A stretch of 64,000 bases of DNA from Cryobacterium gelidum (GTDB lineage Bacteria > Actinomycetota > Actinomycetes > Actinomycetales > Microbacteriaceae). The stretch spans positions 309,019 to 373,018 of the forward strand of contig NZ_SOHL01000015.1 of the NCBI RefSeq assembly GCF_004403985.1, read 5' to 3'. Both the position numbers and the translations under genes were made by a program. The notes under the pieces were generated by a model. The model saw only the letters and a list, made by a program, of their open reading frames with translations. It made no database searches and had not been told where the DNA came from. Below are positions 26,816 to 35,888 of the stretch, in pieces (within the stretch, counting starts at the first letter, position 1; every line of letters begins with the position of its first letter).

Positions 26816-28003
26816 ATCACTCACTCCACCGTTCTCGCGCCCACCACCCTCGCGTGGATCACCCGCCTGATCGCTTTCGACACCACCAGCCGCAATTCGA
26901 ACCGGGAGTTGATCGACGTTATCGACACGGAGTTGCGGGTACAGGGGCTCGAGCCGGTGCTCGTACCCAACTCCGATGGTACGAAAGCCAACCTCGTGGT
27001 CACGATCCCGGCACACGACGGGTCGACTACGGGCGGCGTGATGCTCGCCGGCCACACCGACGTGGTTCCCGTGGACGGGCAGGCGTGGAGCAGCGATCCG
27101 TTCACCGCAGAGCTGCGCGACGACCGGCTGTATGGCCGGGGCGCCGCCGATATGAAAGCGTTCAGTGGTGTCATCCTCGCGTTGCTGCCAGAGCTTCTGT
27201 CCCGGCCGCTTGCGACACCGCTGCACCTTGCGTGGACCTACGACGAAGAGGTGGGATGCCACGGTGCCATCACCCTGCTGGCCGACCTGGCCGCGCGAGG
27301 CATCCGCCCAGACATCTGCGTGGTGGGGGAGCCGACCAGCATGCGTGCGGTGTCGGCGCACAAGAGCAGCTACCTGTACCGGGTGAGTTTCACGGGGCTG
27401 GCCTCGCACTCCTCCAACACACCCAATGGCGTCAACGCCATCGAGTACGCGGCACGGGCTATCACGTTTATCCGCTCGATCGCCGACGAGCACCGAGTGA
27501 ACGGGCCTTTCGATGCAAGCTTCGAGGTACCGTACACAACCATCAACGTGGGCACGATTTCGGGCGGGGCGGCCGTCAATACGGTCGCCGAACGCTGCGA
27601 TTTTGAATTTGAATTTCGCGCGATCCCGGGAGTCTCCACCTCCGCGATCTTCTCCCGCATCGAAGACTTCGTGCTCGGGGAACTGCGCCCCGCTATGCGG
27701 GCCGAACATGCAACCGCCGACGTGTCGTTCGCCCCGATCGGCGCCGTTCCCGCCCTGAGCGCGGCCGGAACCGGCGCCGCGCTGCAGCTGGCGCACGAGC
27801 TCACCGGAACAAGCTCTGAAGAGACCGTCGGGTACGGCACCGAGGGTGGCCTTTTTCAGCTGGCCGGAATCGACACCGTCGTCTGTGGCCCGGGCAGTAT
27901 CCGCCAGGGTCACACCGCCAACGAGTACATCGACGTGGCGCAAATCAGTGCCTGTGAAGATTTCATGCGCGCACTCGCTGGGCACCTGGCACACCAGCAC
28001 TGA
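26816..28003 (+). CDS. M20 peptidase, ArgE (acetylornithine deacetylase)-like
   Basis: This 395-residue M20 metallopeptidase has LAGHTDVVPVDGQ with the first metal His-x-Asp, the YGRGAADMKAFSG bridging Asp, and TYDEEVGCHGA with the catalytic Glu pair. A lid domain follows, and the late GPGSIRQGHTANEYI segment supplies the last His. It resembles ArgE, removing an acyl group from an alpha-amino acid. The start is unclear: GAAAGG is followed at proper spacing by ATC at 26816, with no ATG, GTG or TTG nearby in frame. The nearest upstream alternative is a GTG at 26753 inside the previous gene without a ribosome-binding site. Confidence 0.85.
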   Translation: MTHSTVLAPTTLAWITRLIAFDTTSRNSNRELIDVIDTELRVQGLEPVLVPNSDGTKANLVVTIPAHDGSTTGGVMLAGHTDVVPVDGQAWSSDPFTAELRDDRLYGRGAADMKAFSGVILALLPELLSRPLATPLHLAWTYDEEVGCHGAITLLADLAARGIRPDICVVGEPTSMRAVSAHKSSYLYRVSFTGLASHSSNTPNGVNAIEYAARAITFIRSIADEHRVNGPFDASFEVPYTTINVGTISGGAAVNTVAERCDFEFEFRAIPGVSTSAIFSRIEDFVLGELRPAMRAEHATADVSFAPIGAVPALSAAGTGAALQLAHELTGTSSEETVGYGTEGGLFQLAGIDTVVCGPGSIRQGHTANEYIDVAQISACEDFMRALAGHLAHQH

Positions 28004-28037
28004 CCTGATCGCACCCCTTCGGCACAGAAAGAATCCC

Positions 28038-29351
28038 ATGACCAACGCGTCAGCAGCCCCCGCCGTTTCCGGCACGACCCAAACGGATGGCCCCGCCCTG
28101 GCCGAGAGGCGGCGACAGGCCCGCAAGGCAGTCGTGGCCGCGTCGATCGGCAACGGGCTGGAATGGTTCGACGTGATCGTCTACGGCACCTTCGCCGTGA
28201 CCATCGCGAAGTTGTTCTTCCCCACGGCCGACGAGACAGCGTCGCTGCTGCTCGCCTTCGCGTCGTTCGGCGTCTCGTTCATCATGCGGCCACTCGGCGG
28301 CATCCTGATCGGACGCTACGCGGACCGCGCCGGGCGCAAGGCGGGAATGCTCGTGTCCATCTCGGTGATGTTCCTGGGCACTCTCTTGATCGTGCTGGCT
28401 CCCACGGCCGCGACGATCGGCGTGGCCGCGGCAGTGATAATTCTCGTGGCCCGGTTATTGCAGGGTTTCGCCGCTGGCGGGGAGTTCGGCACCGCTACCG
28501 CGTTCCTCATCGAGTACGCACCGCACCGTAAAGCGTTCTACGGAAGCTGGCAGGTGGCCACGCAGGGTGCCGCCATGCTGCTCGCCGGGCTCTTCGGATT
28601 TTTCCTGAACAACTATTTGAGTCAGCAGAGCCTCGAAAGCTGGGGCTGGCGGATTCCGTTCATCTTCGCGCTGCTGATCGGGCCGGTGGGTTGGTACATC
28701 CGCTCGAAGATGCAGGACACCCCGGAATTTCTGGGTATGACGCCGTCGACATCGCCGCTGAAGGACACGTTCGTTGCCAACGGCGGGCGTCTTTGGACGA
28801 TGGTGGGCGTCGTGGCGCTCGGGTCGGTAGGTATCTACATAGCCCTGTTCATGCCGACCTATGCCATCGTGAACCTGGGCATGCCCACCGAGGGCGCGTT
28901 CGTCTCCACGCTCGTGTTCGGCGTGGTGATGAGCGTCGGCTCGCCGTTCATCGGCAAGCTCGCCGACGCTGTGGGGCCGGCCCGAGTGATGACCTGGGCC
29001 GCCACGGGAACGCTGCTGCTCGGCGTTCCCCTCTTCATTCTGCTCAACCAGTCACCCACCCTCATGACCATGATCGGCATCGAGCTGGTGCTCGGCGTGC
29101 TGGCCACGGCGTACTTTGCGCCGCTACCGGCAATCATGTCGGCAATGTTCCCCGTGCAGATTCGCACTACGGGGTTGTCGCTCGGTTACAACATCGGCGT
29201 GACGGTGTTCGGTGGTTTCGCTCCGTTTATTCTCACGTTCCTCATCAGCACTACCGGTTCCCTGCTCGTGCCTGGGTACTATCTCGTGGCGATTGCGGCA
29301 CTGTCCCTCGGTAGCATCATGGTGTCACGGCGAGTGTTCCAGCAGCGGTAG
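28038..29351 (+). CDS. MHS family major facilitator (metabolite:proton symporter)
   Basis: This 437-residue protein has 12 helices. The N-terminal ASIGNGLEWFDVIVYGTFA and RPLGGILIGRYADRAGRK loop are hallmarks of the metabolite:H+ symporter group (citrate, alpha-ketoglutarate, proline/betaine, shikimate carriers). LLQGFAAGGEFGTATAFLIE is also typical. The ATG at 28038 has AGAAAG upstream. It is the last gene of the IclR cluster, starting 34 bases after the ArgE-like gene, so it probably imports a substrate of that pathway. Confidence 0.88.
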   Translation: MTNASAAPAVSGTTQTDGPALAERRRQARKAVVAASIGNGLEWFDVIVYGTFAVTIAKLFFPTADETASLLLAFASFGVSFIMRPLGGILIGRYADRAGRKAGMLVSISVMFLGTLLIVLAPTAATIGVAAAVIILVARLLQGFAAGGEFGTATAFLIEYAPHRKAFYGSWQVATQGAAMLLAGLFGFFLNNYLSQQSLESWGWRIPFIFALLIGPVGWYIRSKMQDTPEFLGMTPSTSPLKDTFVANGGRLWTMVGVVALGSVGIYIALFMPTYAIVNLGMPTEGAFVSTLVFGVVMSVGSPFIGKLADAVGPARVMTWAATGTLLLGVPLFILLNQSPTLMTMIGIELVLGVLATAYFAPLPAIMSAMFPVQIRTTGLSLGYNIGVTVFGGFAPFILTFLISTTGSLLVPGYYLVAIAALSLGSIMVSRRVFQQR

Positions 29352-29491
29352 CTGGAACTTGGCCCGGTTGCGCTGTTTTCGCCCAGGCACAACGCAACAC
29401 GAGAACGCTTACTAAACGGGATTGAGATTTGAGCCGTACCGTGCACTGGCGGCCGGGGCCGGGGTGGGAGGCATGCCCTAAACTGGCGAGC

Positions 29492-30040
29492 GTGACTGAT
29501 ACACGGCAGAAACTCATCGACTTCATTTCGGCCGAGGCCGTATTTCACGGAGACTTCGTTCTCACGAGCGGCAAGAAGGCCACGTACTACGTGGACCTAC
29601 GCCGGGTGAGCCTCGATCATCGGGTCGCCCCCCTGATCGGGCAGGTCATGCTCGACCTCATTGGGGACGTGCCGGACGTCGTCGCTGTCGGCGGCATGAC
29701 GATGGGGGCCGACCCCATTGCCGCCGCCGTCATGCACCAGGGCGCTGCCCGTGGTGCCAGCTACGACGCGTTCGTCGTGCGTAAGGAACCGAAGGACCAC
29801 GGCCGTGGCCGCCAGGTCGAGGGCCCTGACCTGGCCGGTAAGCGCGTGATCGTGCTCGAAGACACCTCGACCACCGGCGGATCCCCCCTCGCGGCCATCG
29901 ATGCTCTGCTCAAGGTCGGCGCCGAGATCGCCGGCGTCGCCGTTGTGGTCGACCGCAATACCGGTGCCCGCGAAGTGATCGAGGCCGCCGGTTACCCTTA
30001 CTTCGCCGCGATCTCCCTTGAGGACCTGGGGCTGCAGTAG
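29492..30040 (+). CDS. pyrE: Orotate phosphoribosyltransferase
   Basis: This 182-residue protein begins VTDTRQKLIDFI. It has FVLTSGKKATYYVDLR, VGGMTMGADPIAAAV, AFVVRKEPKDHGRGR and the PRPP-binding loop VIVLEDTSTTGGSPL. It forms orotidine 5'-phosphate in de novo pyrimidine synthesis. I chose the GTG at 29492 rather than the in-frame start at 29429, because the protein then has the normal actinobacterial length. The last base of its stop is the first base of the next GTG start (TAGTG overlap). Confidence 0.93.
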   Translation: MTDTRQKLIDFISAEAVFHGDFVLTSGKKATYYVDLRRVSLDHRVAPLIGQVMLDLIGDVPDVVAVGGMTMGADPIAAAVMHQGAARGASYDAFVVRKEPKDHGRGRQVEGPDLAGKRVIVLEDTSTTGGSPLAAIDALLKVGAEIAGVAVVVDRNTGAREVIEAAGYPYFAAISLEDLGLQ

Positions 30041-31101
30041 TGGCACCAGACGGCGACGAGCGCGGAATCGACTGGCTCGCGTCGCAGCCCGGCCACAGCG
30101 CCGATGACGCAGACACGACCGGTAAGGCCGAGGTCGTTGCCGGTAACGACGCCGAACTTGATGCACCTCATTCGACTACCCAGAAAACGGATGTCCCCGC
30201 GCCCGCGCCCGGGTTCAGCCGTCGAGCCGGTGCCGCCGACCCGGTTAAAGTCGAACCGGCCGTCGCCCAATCGATCGCACCGCCCGTTTCGGCTGGCCCG
30301 GCTACCCCTGCCGGGCCGGCTCCGTGGTGGACGACTCCGCTTCCGCAACGGGCCGAAGTCCAACCGGTCGAACTAGCCCAGGCGCCCGCTGCCATGCCCT
30401 CCGCCGTACGTACCGCCGCACCGAGCGCCGCCGCACCGAGCGCCGCCGCACCGAGCGCCGCCGCACCGAGCGCCGCCGTACCAAGCGCCGCCGCACCGAG
30501 CCACCACCGGTCCAGGCTCGGCGCTCCCGACTCCCGCCAGGCCGCCCTGATCTGGACGACCGTCGGGCTGCTCGCGCTCATCGTGCTCGTCGGGCTGTTC
30601 TTTCTTGGCCAGCGTCTCGTTGCGAGCCCGGTGGCTGCGCCGATCGCATCCGTTTCGCCGGCTCCGGCTCCGACGTCGACACCCACGCCAACACCGGAGG
30701 TTACGGCGACGCAGCCCGCCGGGGTGCACGAGTGGAACACCCTGTTCGGTGGCGAGTGCCTCGAACCGTACGCCTCACCGTGGGAGGAAGATTTCACGGT
30801 CGTTGATTGCGCAGCCTCCCACACCGCCCAGCTGGTCTACCGCGGCACCTTCGGCGGCAACCAGGCCACGATCTTTCCGGGCGAGGCCGCGCTGGCCGCC
30901 CAGATCAATCTGTTGTGTACGAAACCCGGCATCCTCGACGTGACCGCGGCGGGCGCCTACTCAAACCTGCAGATGCAGGGCAGCTACTCGATCACTGAAG
31001 AGCAGTGGAACACCGGATCGCGCGACTACTTCTGCTTCGTGAGCCGCGCCCCGACCGAAGCGCTCGCCGCGAGCATCGTGGGACCAGGCCCCGTCGCCTA
31101 G
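30040..31101 (+). CDS. Pro/Ala-rich single-pass membrane protein with septum-formation-like C-terminal domain
   Basis: This is a 353-residue protein. Residues 1-165 are a disordered Pro/Ala/Thr-rich cytoplasmic part, including six AAAPS pentapeptides. One hydrophobic helix runs from about residue 168 to 192. A Pro/Thr linker leads to an external domain with LFGGECLEPYASPW, VDCAASHTAQLV and two later cysteines. That cysteine pattern resembles the Septum_form family of actinobacterial surface proteins. Its start overlaps the pyrE stop. The function is not established. Confidence 0.75.
   Translation: MAPDGDERGIDWLASQPGHSADDADTTGKAEVVAGNDAELDAPHSTTQKTDVPAPAPGFSRRAGAADPVKVEPAVAQSIAPPVSAGPATPAGPAPWWTTPLPQRAEVQPVELAQAPAAMPSAVRTAAPSAAAPSAAAPSAAAPSAAVPSAAAPSHHRSRLGAPDSRQAALIWTTVGLLALIVLVGLFFLGQRLVASPVAAPIASVSPAPAPTSTPTPTPEVTATQPAGVHEWNTLFGGECLEPYASPWEEDFTVVDCAASHTAQLVYRGTFGGNQATIFPGEAALAAQINLLCTKPGILDVTAAGAYSNLQMQGSYSITEEQWNTGSRDYFCFVSRAPTEALAASIVGPGPVA
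30412..30501 (+). repeat. Six tandem 15-base units inside the septum-like gene
   Basis: Units start at 30412, 30427, 30442, 30457, 30472 and 30487. Three copies (30427, 30442, 30457) and the last are identical; the first and fifth carry one or two changes. Each encodes AAAPS or a variant, so slippage by whole units keeps the frame and would change only the length of the disordered linker. Confidence 0.9.
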
Positions 31102-31171
31102 CAGGCGGCTGATTACTCCGCAGGATCTCCGCAGGATATCCGCAGGCTCGATCAGCGGGCGGGAAAATCCG

Positions 31172-31996
31172 TCAGATCGACGATTGGTCGAGGAAGCCGA
31201 TCTCGTCGCTCTCGACCGGCTCCGTTGTGAGCAGTTCGTGCACGCCAGCCACGATCTCGTCGGGACGGAACGGGTAGCGATTGATTTCGACCTCGTCGCT
31301 GATGCCGGTCATCACGAGGATCGTGTGCAGCCCGGCCTCGATGCCGGCGACGATGTCGGTGTCCATGCGGTCGCCGATCATGCCGGTGTTCTCCGAGTGC
31401 GCACCGATCTTGTTCATCGCCGAGCGGAACATCATCGGGTTGGGCTTGCCGACGACATAGGGCTCCATGCCGGTGGCCTTGGTGATCAGCGCCGAAATAG
31501 CGCCGGTCGCCGGCATCGGGCCGTCCTTGCTTGGTCCTGTCGCATCCGGGTTGGTCGAGATGAACCGCGCTCCGCCGAGGATCAGCCGAATCGCCTTGGT
31601 GATCGCCTCGAACGAGTAGTTGCGCGTCTCGCCGACCACAACGTAGTCCGGGTCGGTCTCGGTCATGATGAACCCGGCCTCGTGCAGCGCGGTCGTAATG
31701 CCGACCTCGCCGATCACAAACGCCGTGCCACCGGAGACCTGAGACTTCAGAAAGTCCGCCGTCGCGAGCGCCGAGGTCCAGATGCGGTCCTCCGGCACGT
31801 TGAGACCGCTCGCGCGCAGCCGGGCGCTCAGATCCCGCGGCGTGAAAATCGAGTTATTGGTGAGCACCAAAAAAGGCGTGCCAGAGTCGGTCCACTGCTG
31901 CAGCAGCTCGGCGGCCCCCGGGAGGGCCTGGTTCTCGTGTACGAGCACACCGTCCATGTCGGTGAGCCAGCATTCGATTTCGTCGCGTCGTGCCAT
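31172..31996 (-). CDS. HAD-IIA family phosphatase (NagD-like)
   Basis: This is a 274-residue HAD hydrolase. The nucleophile motif is WLTDMDGVLVHEN, motif II is FLVLTNNSIFTPRDL, and the C2-type cap follows. Motif III/IV is VGKPNPMMFRSAM with GMIGDRMDTDIVAGIEAG. This type dephosphorylates sugar or nucleoside monophosphates (NagD, PNPase, phosphoglycolate phosphatase relatives). It is convergent with the septum-like gene. The substrate is not predictable. Confidence 0.9.
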   Translation of the reverse strand: MARRDEIECWLTDMDGVLVHENQALPGAAELLQQWTDSGTPFLVLTNNSIFTPRDLSARLRASGLNVPEDRIWTSALATADFLKSQVSGGTAFVIGEVGITTALHEAGFIMTETDPDYVVVGETRNYSFEAITKAIRLILGGARFISTNPDATGPSKDGPMPATGAISALITKATGMEPYVVGKPNPMMFRSAMNKIGAHSENTGMIGDRMDTDIVAGIEAGLHTILVMTGISDEVEINRYPFRPDEIVAGVHELLTTEPVESDEIGFLDQSSI

Positions 31997-32101
31997 CAGG
32001 CGCTCCCTCTCGTCGACCCCAGCCTAGCCGCGCGAAGTTTCACAACGGTTACGCGCATCCGTCTACTCAGTGGAGCCGCGCTCACTCGAAATCTCCGCGG
32101 C

Positions 32102-32746
32102 TCAGGCGGTAACCCAGATCGACGCGGCCGCCGCCGGCGTGACCAGCCGACTTTGGCCATCCGCTAACACGATGGTCAGCGCCGCCGCCAGAGTGAACTC
32201 GGTGCCTGGCCCGATCAGATCGGCGGCGAGCTCGCGCAGCACAGCCGGGTCGCGATCGCTGACGCGCAGCACGCTTCCCGCATGCCCGACTGTGGCCTCC
32301 GCCAGCAGCACCGCCGGCGGTCGAAGCACGGTGCCATCGGCGGCCGGAATCGGATCGCCGTGCGGATCGTGCGCCGGAAACCCGAGGCGGGTATTGATCG
32401 CCTCGAGCAGCCGGTCCGAGATGGCGTGCTCGAGAATCTCAGCTTCGTCGTGCACCTGATCCCAGTCGTAGCCCATTTCGCCGACCAGCCAGGTCTCGAT
32501 CAGGCGATGCCGGCGCACGACGGCGGTCGCGCGCAGCCGGCCAGCGTCGGTCAGCGCGAGCGGCCCGTAGGGAACGTGGGTAATGAGTCCGCTCGCGGCG
32601 AGCTTCTTGACCATTTCGGTCACGGATGACGGTGCCACCCCAAGCCGCACGGCCAGCGCCGACGGGCTGATGAGGTCGCTCTGCCACTCGGTATGGGTGT
32701 AGATGGTCTTGAGGTAGTCTTCGGCTGCGCCTGTGGTGTGATTCAT
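32102..32746 (-). CDS. mntR: MntR/DtxR family metal-dependent repressor
   Basis: This is a 214-residue DtxR-family regulator. The N-terminal winged helix (about 12-75) includes ISPSALAVRLGVAPSSVTEM. The metal-binding and dimer domain has VVRRHRLIETWLVGEMGYDWDQVHDEAEILEHAIS, shown here as consecutive shorter motifs RRHRLIETWL and HDEAEILEHAIS, followed by GFPAHDPHGDPIP. A C-terminal domain follows. I chose the ATG at 32746; the frame runs to 32839 but that part overlaps mntH. It lies 46 bases after mntH on the same strand, so it likely senses manganese for that transporter. Confidence 0.88.
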   Translation of the reverse strand: MNHTTGAAEDYLKTIYTHTEWQSDLISPSALAVRLGVAPSSVTEMVKKLAASGLITHVPYGPLALTDAGRLRATAVVRRHRLIETWLVGEMGYDWDQVHDEAEILEHAISDRLLEAINTRLGFPAHDPHGDPIPAADGTVLRPPAVLLAEATVGHAGSVLRVSDRDPAVLRELAADLIGPGTEFTLAAALTIVLADGQSRLVTPAAAASIWVTA

Positions 32747-32792
32747 AGCACTTTCAGGGTAGCTGGACGTTTCGCCCCGGATGTGCACCGAT

Positions 32793-34064
32793 TCAGGCGC
32801 CGGTGAAGACGAGTACGAGCAGCACCACGTTGAGCGCAACGAGGGCCAGTGCGCAGATGATGCCGGCCGTCGTGGTGAACCAGCGGTTGGCGAAGGTACC
32901 CAAGATACCCCGCTGAGCGGTGAGCCAGACGAGTGGAATCAGCGCAAACGGGATGCCGAACGACAGCACCACCTGGCTGAGCACGAGCGCTTCGGTCGGG
33001 TCGAAACCGGCCCCCAGAATGACTAGTGCCGGAATCAGCGTCACCAGGCGGCGCAGCAGCAGGGGCACTCGAATGTGCAGGAGGCCATGCATGATCTCGG
33101 CCCCGGCATACGCTCCGACCGAGGTCGACGCGAGTCCGGAAGCTAACAGTCCAATCGCGAACGTCGTCGCTATCGCCGGTCCGAGCGTGTTCTGCAGGGC
33201 GGCGTAGGCACCCTGGAGCGTGTCGGTGCCGTCGACGCCCTGCAGTGCGGAGGCCGCGAGCAGCAGGATCGCCAGGTTCACGGTTCCGGCAATAGCCATC
33301 GCGATAGTGACATCCCATTTCGTGGCCCACAGTAGCCGGCGGGTGGCCACGACTCCCTGCCACTCCGGAAATCGATCGCGGGCGAGCGACGAGTGCGCGT
33401 AGATGGCGTGGGGCATGATCGTTGCGCCGAGAATGGAGGCCGCCAACAACACCGAGTTGGAGCCCTCGAACCGCGGCACCAGGCCGGACAACACCGATCC
33501 TCCGTCGGGCGGGGACAGAAATACGCCGGCCATGAAGCCGACGACGATGATGAGCATCAGAGCGATGATGACGCGCTCGAAGATGCGCGGGCCTCGCCGG
33601 GACTGCACCATGAGCACGAACATCGATATGGTCCCGGTGATGATGCCGCCCCAGATCAGGGGCAGGTTGAACAGCAGGTTGAGTGCAACCGCGCCGCCGA
33701 TGATCTCGGCCAGGTCGGTGGCCATCGCCACCAGTTCGGCCTGCAGCCAGTACATGCGGCGGGCGAGGGGTCGCTTCATCCGCAGACCGAGAATTTCCGG
33801 AAGGCTGGTTCCCGTGACGATGCCGAGCTTCGCCGACAGGTACTGAATCAGCCAGGCCATGACATTGCCGGCTACGACCACCCACACCAGCAGATAGCCG
33901 TAACGGGCGCCGGCGGTCATATTGCTGGCCACGTTGCCCGGGTCGAGATAGGCGACACCGGCGACGAGTGCCGGCCCCAGAAGCCAGAGCAGCCGGGTGG
34001 AGGCGACCGTGGTGGGAGCGTGCGAAAGCAGACGATCTGAGACCAGGACATCCGATTTAGTCAT
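32793..34064 (-). CDS. mntH: Nramp family manganese/divalent-metal transporter
   Basis: This 423-residue protein has about 11 helices. The Nramp motifs are present: helix 1 YLDPGNVASNMTAG with the Asp-Pro-Gly-Asn metal site, and helix 6 ATIMPHAIYAHSSLA with Met-Pro-His. MntH imports Mn2+ with protons. The next gene downstream is an MntR-like repressor, and a repeated motif lies directly upstream of the start codon. Together they form a compact metal homeostasis unit. Confidence 0.93.
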   Translation of the reverse strand: MTKSDVLVSDRLLSHAPTTVASTRLLWLLGPALVAGVAYLDPGNVASNMTAGARYGYLLVWVVVAGNVMAWLIQYLSAKLGIVTGTSLPEILGLRMKRPLARRMYWLQAELVAMATDLAEIIGGAVALNLLFNLPLIWGGIITGTISMFVLMVQSRRGPRIFERVIIALMLIIVVGFMAGVFLSPPDGGSVLSGLVPRFEGSNSVLLAASILGATIMPHAIYAHSSLARDRFPEWQGVVATRRLLWATKWDVTIAMAIAGTVNLAILLLAASALQGVDGTDTLQGAYAALQNTLGPAIATTFAIGLLASGLASTSVGAYAGAEIMHGLLHIRVPLLLRRLVTLIPALVILGAGFDPTEALVLSQVVLSFGIPFALIPLVWLTAQRGILGTFANRWFTTTAGIICALALVALNVVLLVLVFTGA

Positions 34065-34103
34065 ACCGAAACCCTAGCCAGAATTTAGGCTCACCGAAAC
34101 CCT
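34065..34103 (-). promoter_or_regulatory. Candidate MntR operator upstream of mntH
   Basis: An 11-base element occurs twice in the same orientation, at 34065-34075 and 34093-34103, spaced 28 bases. The second copy overlaps TTTAGGCTCACCGAAAC (34084-34100), which resembles the TTAGG-CCTAA half-sites of DtxR-family operators. It lies immediately upstream of the mntH start, where a repressor would block transcription. The identification is inference. Confidence 0.45.
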
Positions 34104-34150
34104 GCTGTCAACAATTTTGGTGGTCCAATAAACGAATATGACGATTGCGT

Positions 34151-34975
34151 TCAGCCGGCCGCTGACGAGAACGATGCGATCAGACCAGCCGCGTAGGGTG
34201 CCAGGGCCAGAAGCGCCCACGCCGGGTGCGCGCGTCGTTCGGCGTTCTTCGGATCCCAGCTGAAAAGGGCGACTGCCAGGACGAAGGCGACGGCTCCTCC
34301 CGCAACGAGGATCGCGAGCGACCACCATGGCTGCGTTGTCGCCTGCCCCATCGCCAGTCCTGCGAACGCATCCATCGCGTGGGTCGTCGGGAGGAGCAGC
34401 GCGACCTGAGCAAGTGTCGGGGGAAGAATGTTGGCGGGGAGCATGAGGCCGCCGAGGATCATTGACGGCAGAAAGATAAGTTGAGACAGCAGGACCGTTA
34501 ACCGGGTGTTCGCCGCCACAACGCCGATCAGCGCTCCGGCCCCGGCGAGTGCGAAGGCCGACGCCAGGAAGACGAGCAGGAATCCCGCCCAGTTGACGGG
34601 TGCTTCGCCGTTGAAGATCAGGGGCGCCGTGACAGCGATGACGACCGTCACCAGGAGTGCATGGAGCATGCTGGTGATTACGGGGATCGACAGCAGCGGC
34701 GGGGCGGGCACACCGTTGATCTTGAACGAGCGAAACACTCCGGCGTTTCTCGCGCTGACGAGCGTGTCCGGCATTCCCAGCAGGGCCCCGCTCATTATCG
34801 CGAACAGCGACATCGCTGGCACGATGGTGGTCAGGAAGCCCGGATTGATCTCTCCGAGGAGGGTCCCGAACATCAAGTAGCCGCCCAGGGGAAACAGGTA
34901 GTTCATCAGCATCAGCGTCTTATTGCGGATGCCGACTCGAAACTCAAAGCCGAGGTGCATGATGAAGGCCCTCAT
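34151..34975 (-). CDS. ABC-2 type permease
   Basis: This 274-residue protein has six hydrophobic helices in the ABC-2 arrangement. A first helix (LMLMNYLFPLGGYLMFG) and MSLFAIMSGALLGMPD are followed by a cytoplasmic FRSFKINGVP loop and paired helices. These permeases export drugs, lipids or polysaccharides. Its ATG overlaps the stop of the ATPase gene (ATGA), so they are coupled. Because the ATPase carries a frameshift, the pair may be inactive. Confidence 0.85.
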   Translation of the reverse strand: MRAFIMHLGFEFRVGIRNKTLMLMNYLFPLGGYLMFGTLLGEINPGFLTTIVPAMSLFAIMSGALLGMPDTLVSARNAGVFRSFKINGVPAPPLLSIPVITSMLHALLVTVVIAVTAPLIFNGEAPVNWAGFLLVFLASAFALAGAGALIGVVAANTRLTVLLSQLIFLPSMILGGLMLPANILPPTLAQVALLLPTTHAMDAFAGLAMGQATTQPWWSLAILVAGGAVAFVLAVALFSWDPKNAERRAHPAWALLALAPYAAGLIASFSSAAG

Positions 34976-35888
34976 GGACTCGTGTGCTCCGTCGTGATTT
35001 CGAGAAACCGGTCTTCAAGGCTCGGCCGCTCGACACGCAGATCGATCAGCACGTCTTTTCGGTCCGTGATGAACGAGATGAGTGCTGAAACGGTCCGCCC
35101 GACGTCGGTGCTGAAGTAGATCACATACGCGTCGCGACTCTGCGTTTGTTGCACGGCCGGGAAGACGGCGTCCGGCAGGCTCAGGCAGCCGCCCTCGGTG
35201 CGCACCGAGATGCGGGTGAGGCCGCCACCCGTGGCCGTCAGTTCCATCGGAGTGCCGATCGCGGCGATCCGCCCCCGGAGCAGGATCGCAACCCTGCTGG
35301 CCAGTTCGGACGCCTCGGCCATGTCGTGCGTGGCGAGAAGGATCGTTGTACCGTCGTTCTGGAGCTCCCGGATGAGCTCATGAAGCATGACCCTAGACGC
35401 CACGTCGAGGCCGGAGGTCGGCTCGTCGAGGATGACCACCGCGGGACGGTGCGCCACGGCCAGCGCGAGAGACAGTCGGCGCTGCTGGCCACCGGACAAC
35501 TCGTGGTACTGGGCATGGCGCTTCTCCGTGAGGCCGACTCGTTCGATCAAATCGAAGCGCGGTGCAATCCTGTGGTACGTGCAGAAGAAGCGCATTGCCT
35601 CGTCCACGCGCATGCTGTCCGGCAGGGCCGAAGCCTGGAGTTGTCCCCGATCAGTCGACTGAGCCGTCGCCCGACCCGGCCGGGGTCGACATCGTCGACT
35701 CGCAACGTACCGCCGTCAGAGCGCCTCAACCCCTCGAGACATTCGAGCGTCGTGGTCTTGCCGGCACCATTAGGTCCGAGCAGACCGAAGACCTCCCCAC
35801 GGCTCACATCGAGGCTGATCCCGTCGACCGCGATGAAGCCACCATAGGACTTGCGAAAGTCCTTGATCAGGATCATGGTCTCGCTCAT
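34972..35888 (-). pseudogene. ABC-2 exporter ATPase interrupted by a frameshift
   Basis: The first part starts at an ATG at 35888 and has Walker A ([14 protein letters not shown]). After RRLSRLIG the frame diverges. The rest of a normal ATPase continues in another frame, as [18 protein letters not shown]. It then has the signature ELSGGQQRRLSLALAVA, Walker B (VVILDEPTSGLD) and the switch LATHDMAEA, down to 34972. The shift maps to the run of four C at about 35645-35648 and is explained by loss of one base. The protein would be about 305 residues if restored. A sequencing error or slippage cannot be excluded. Confidence 0.8.
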
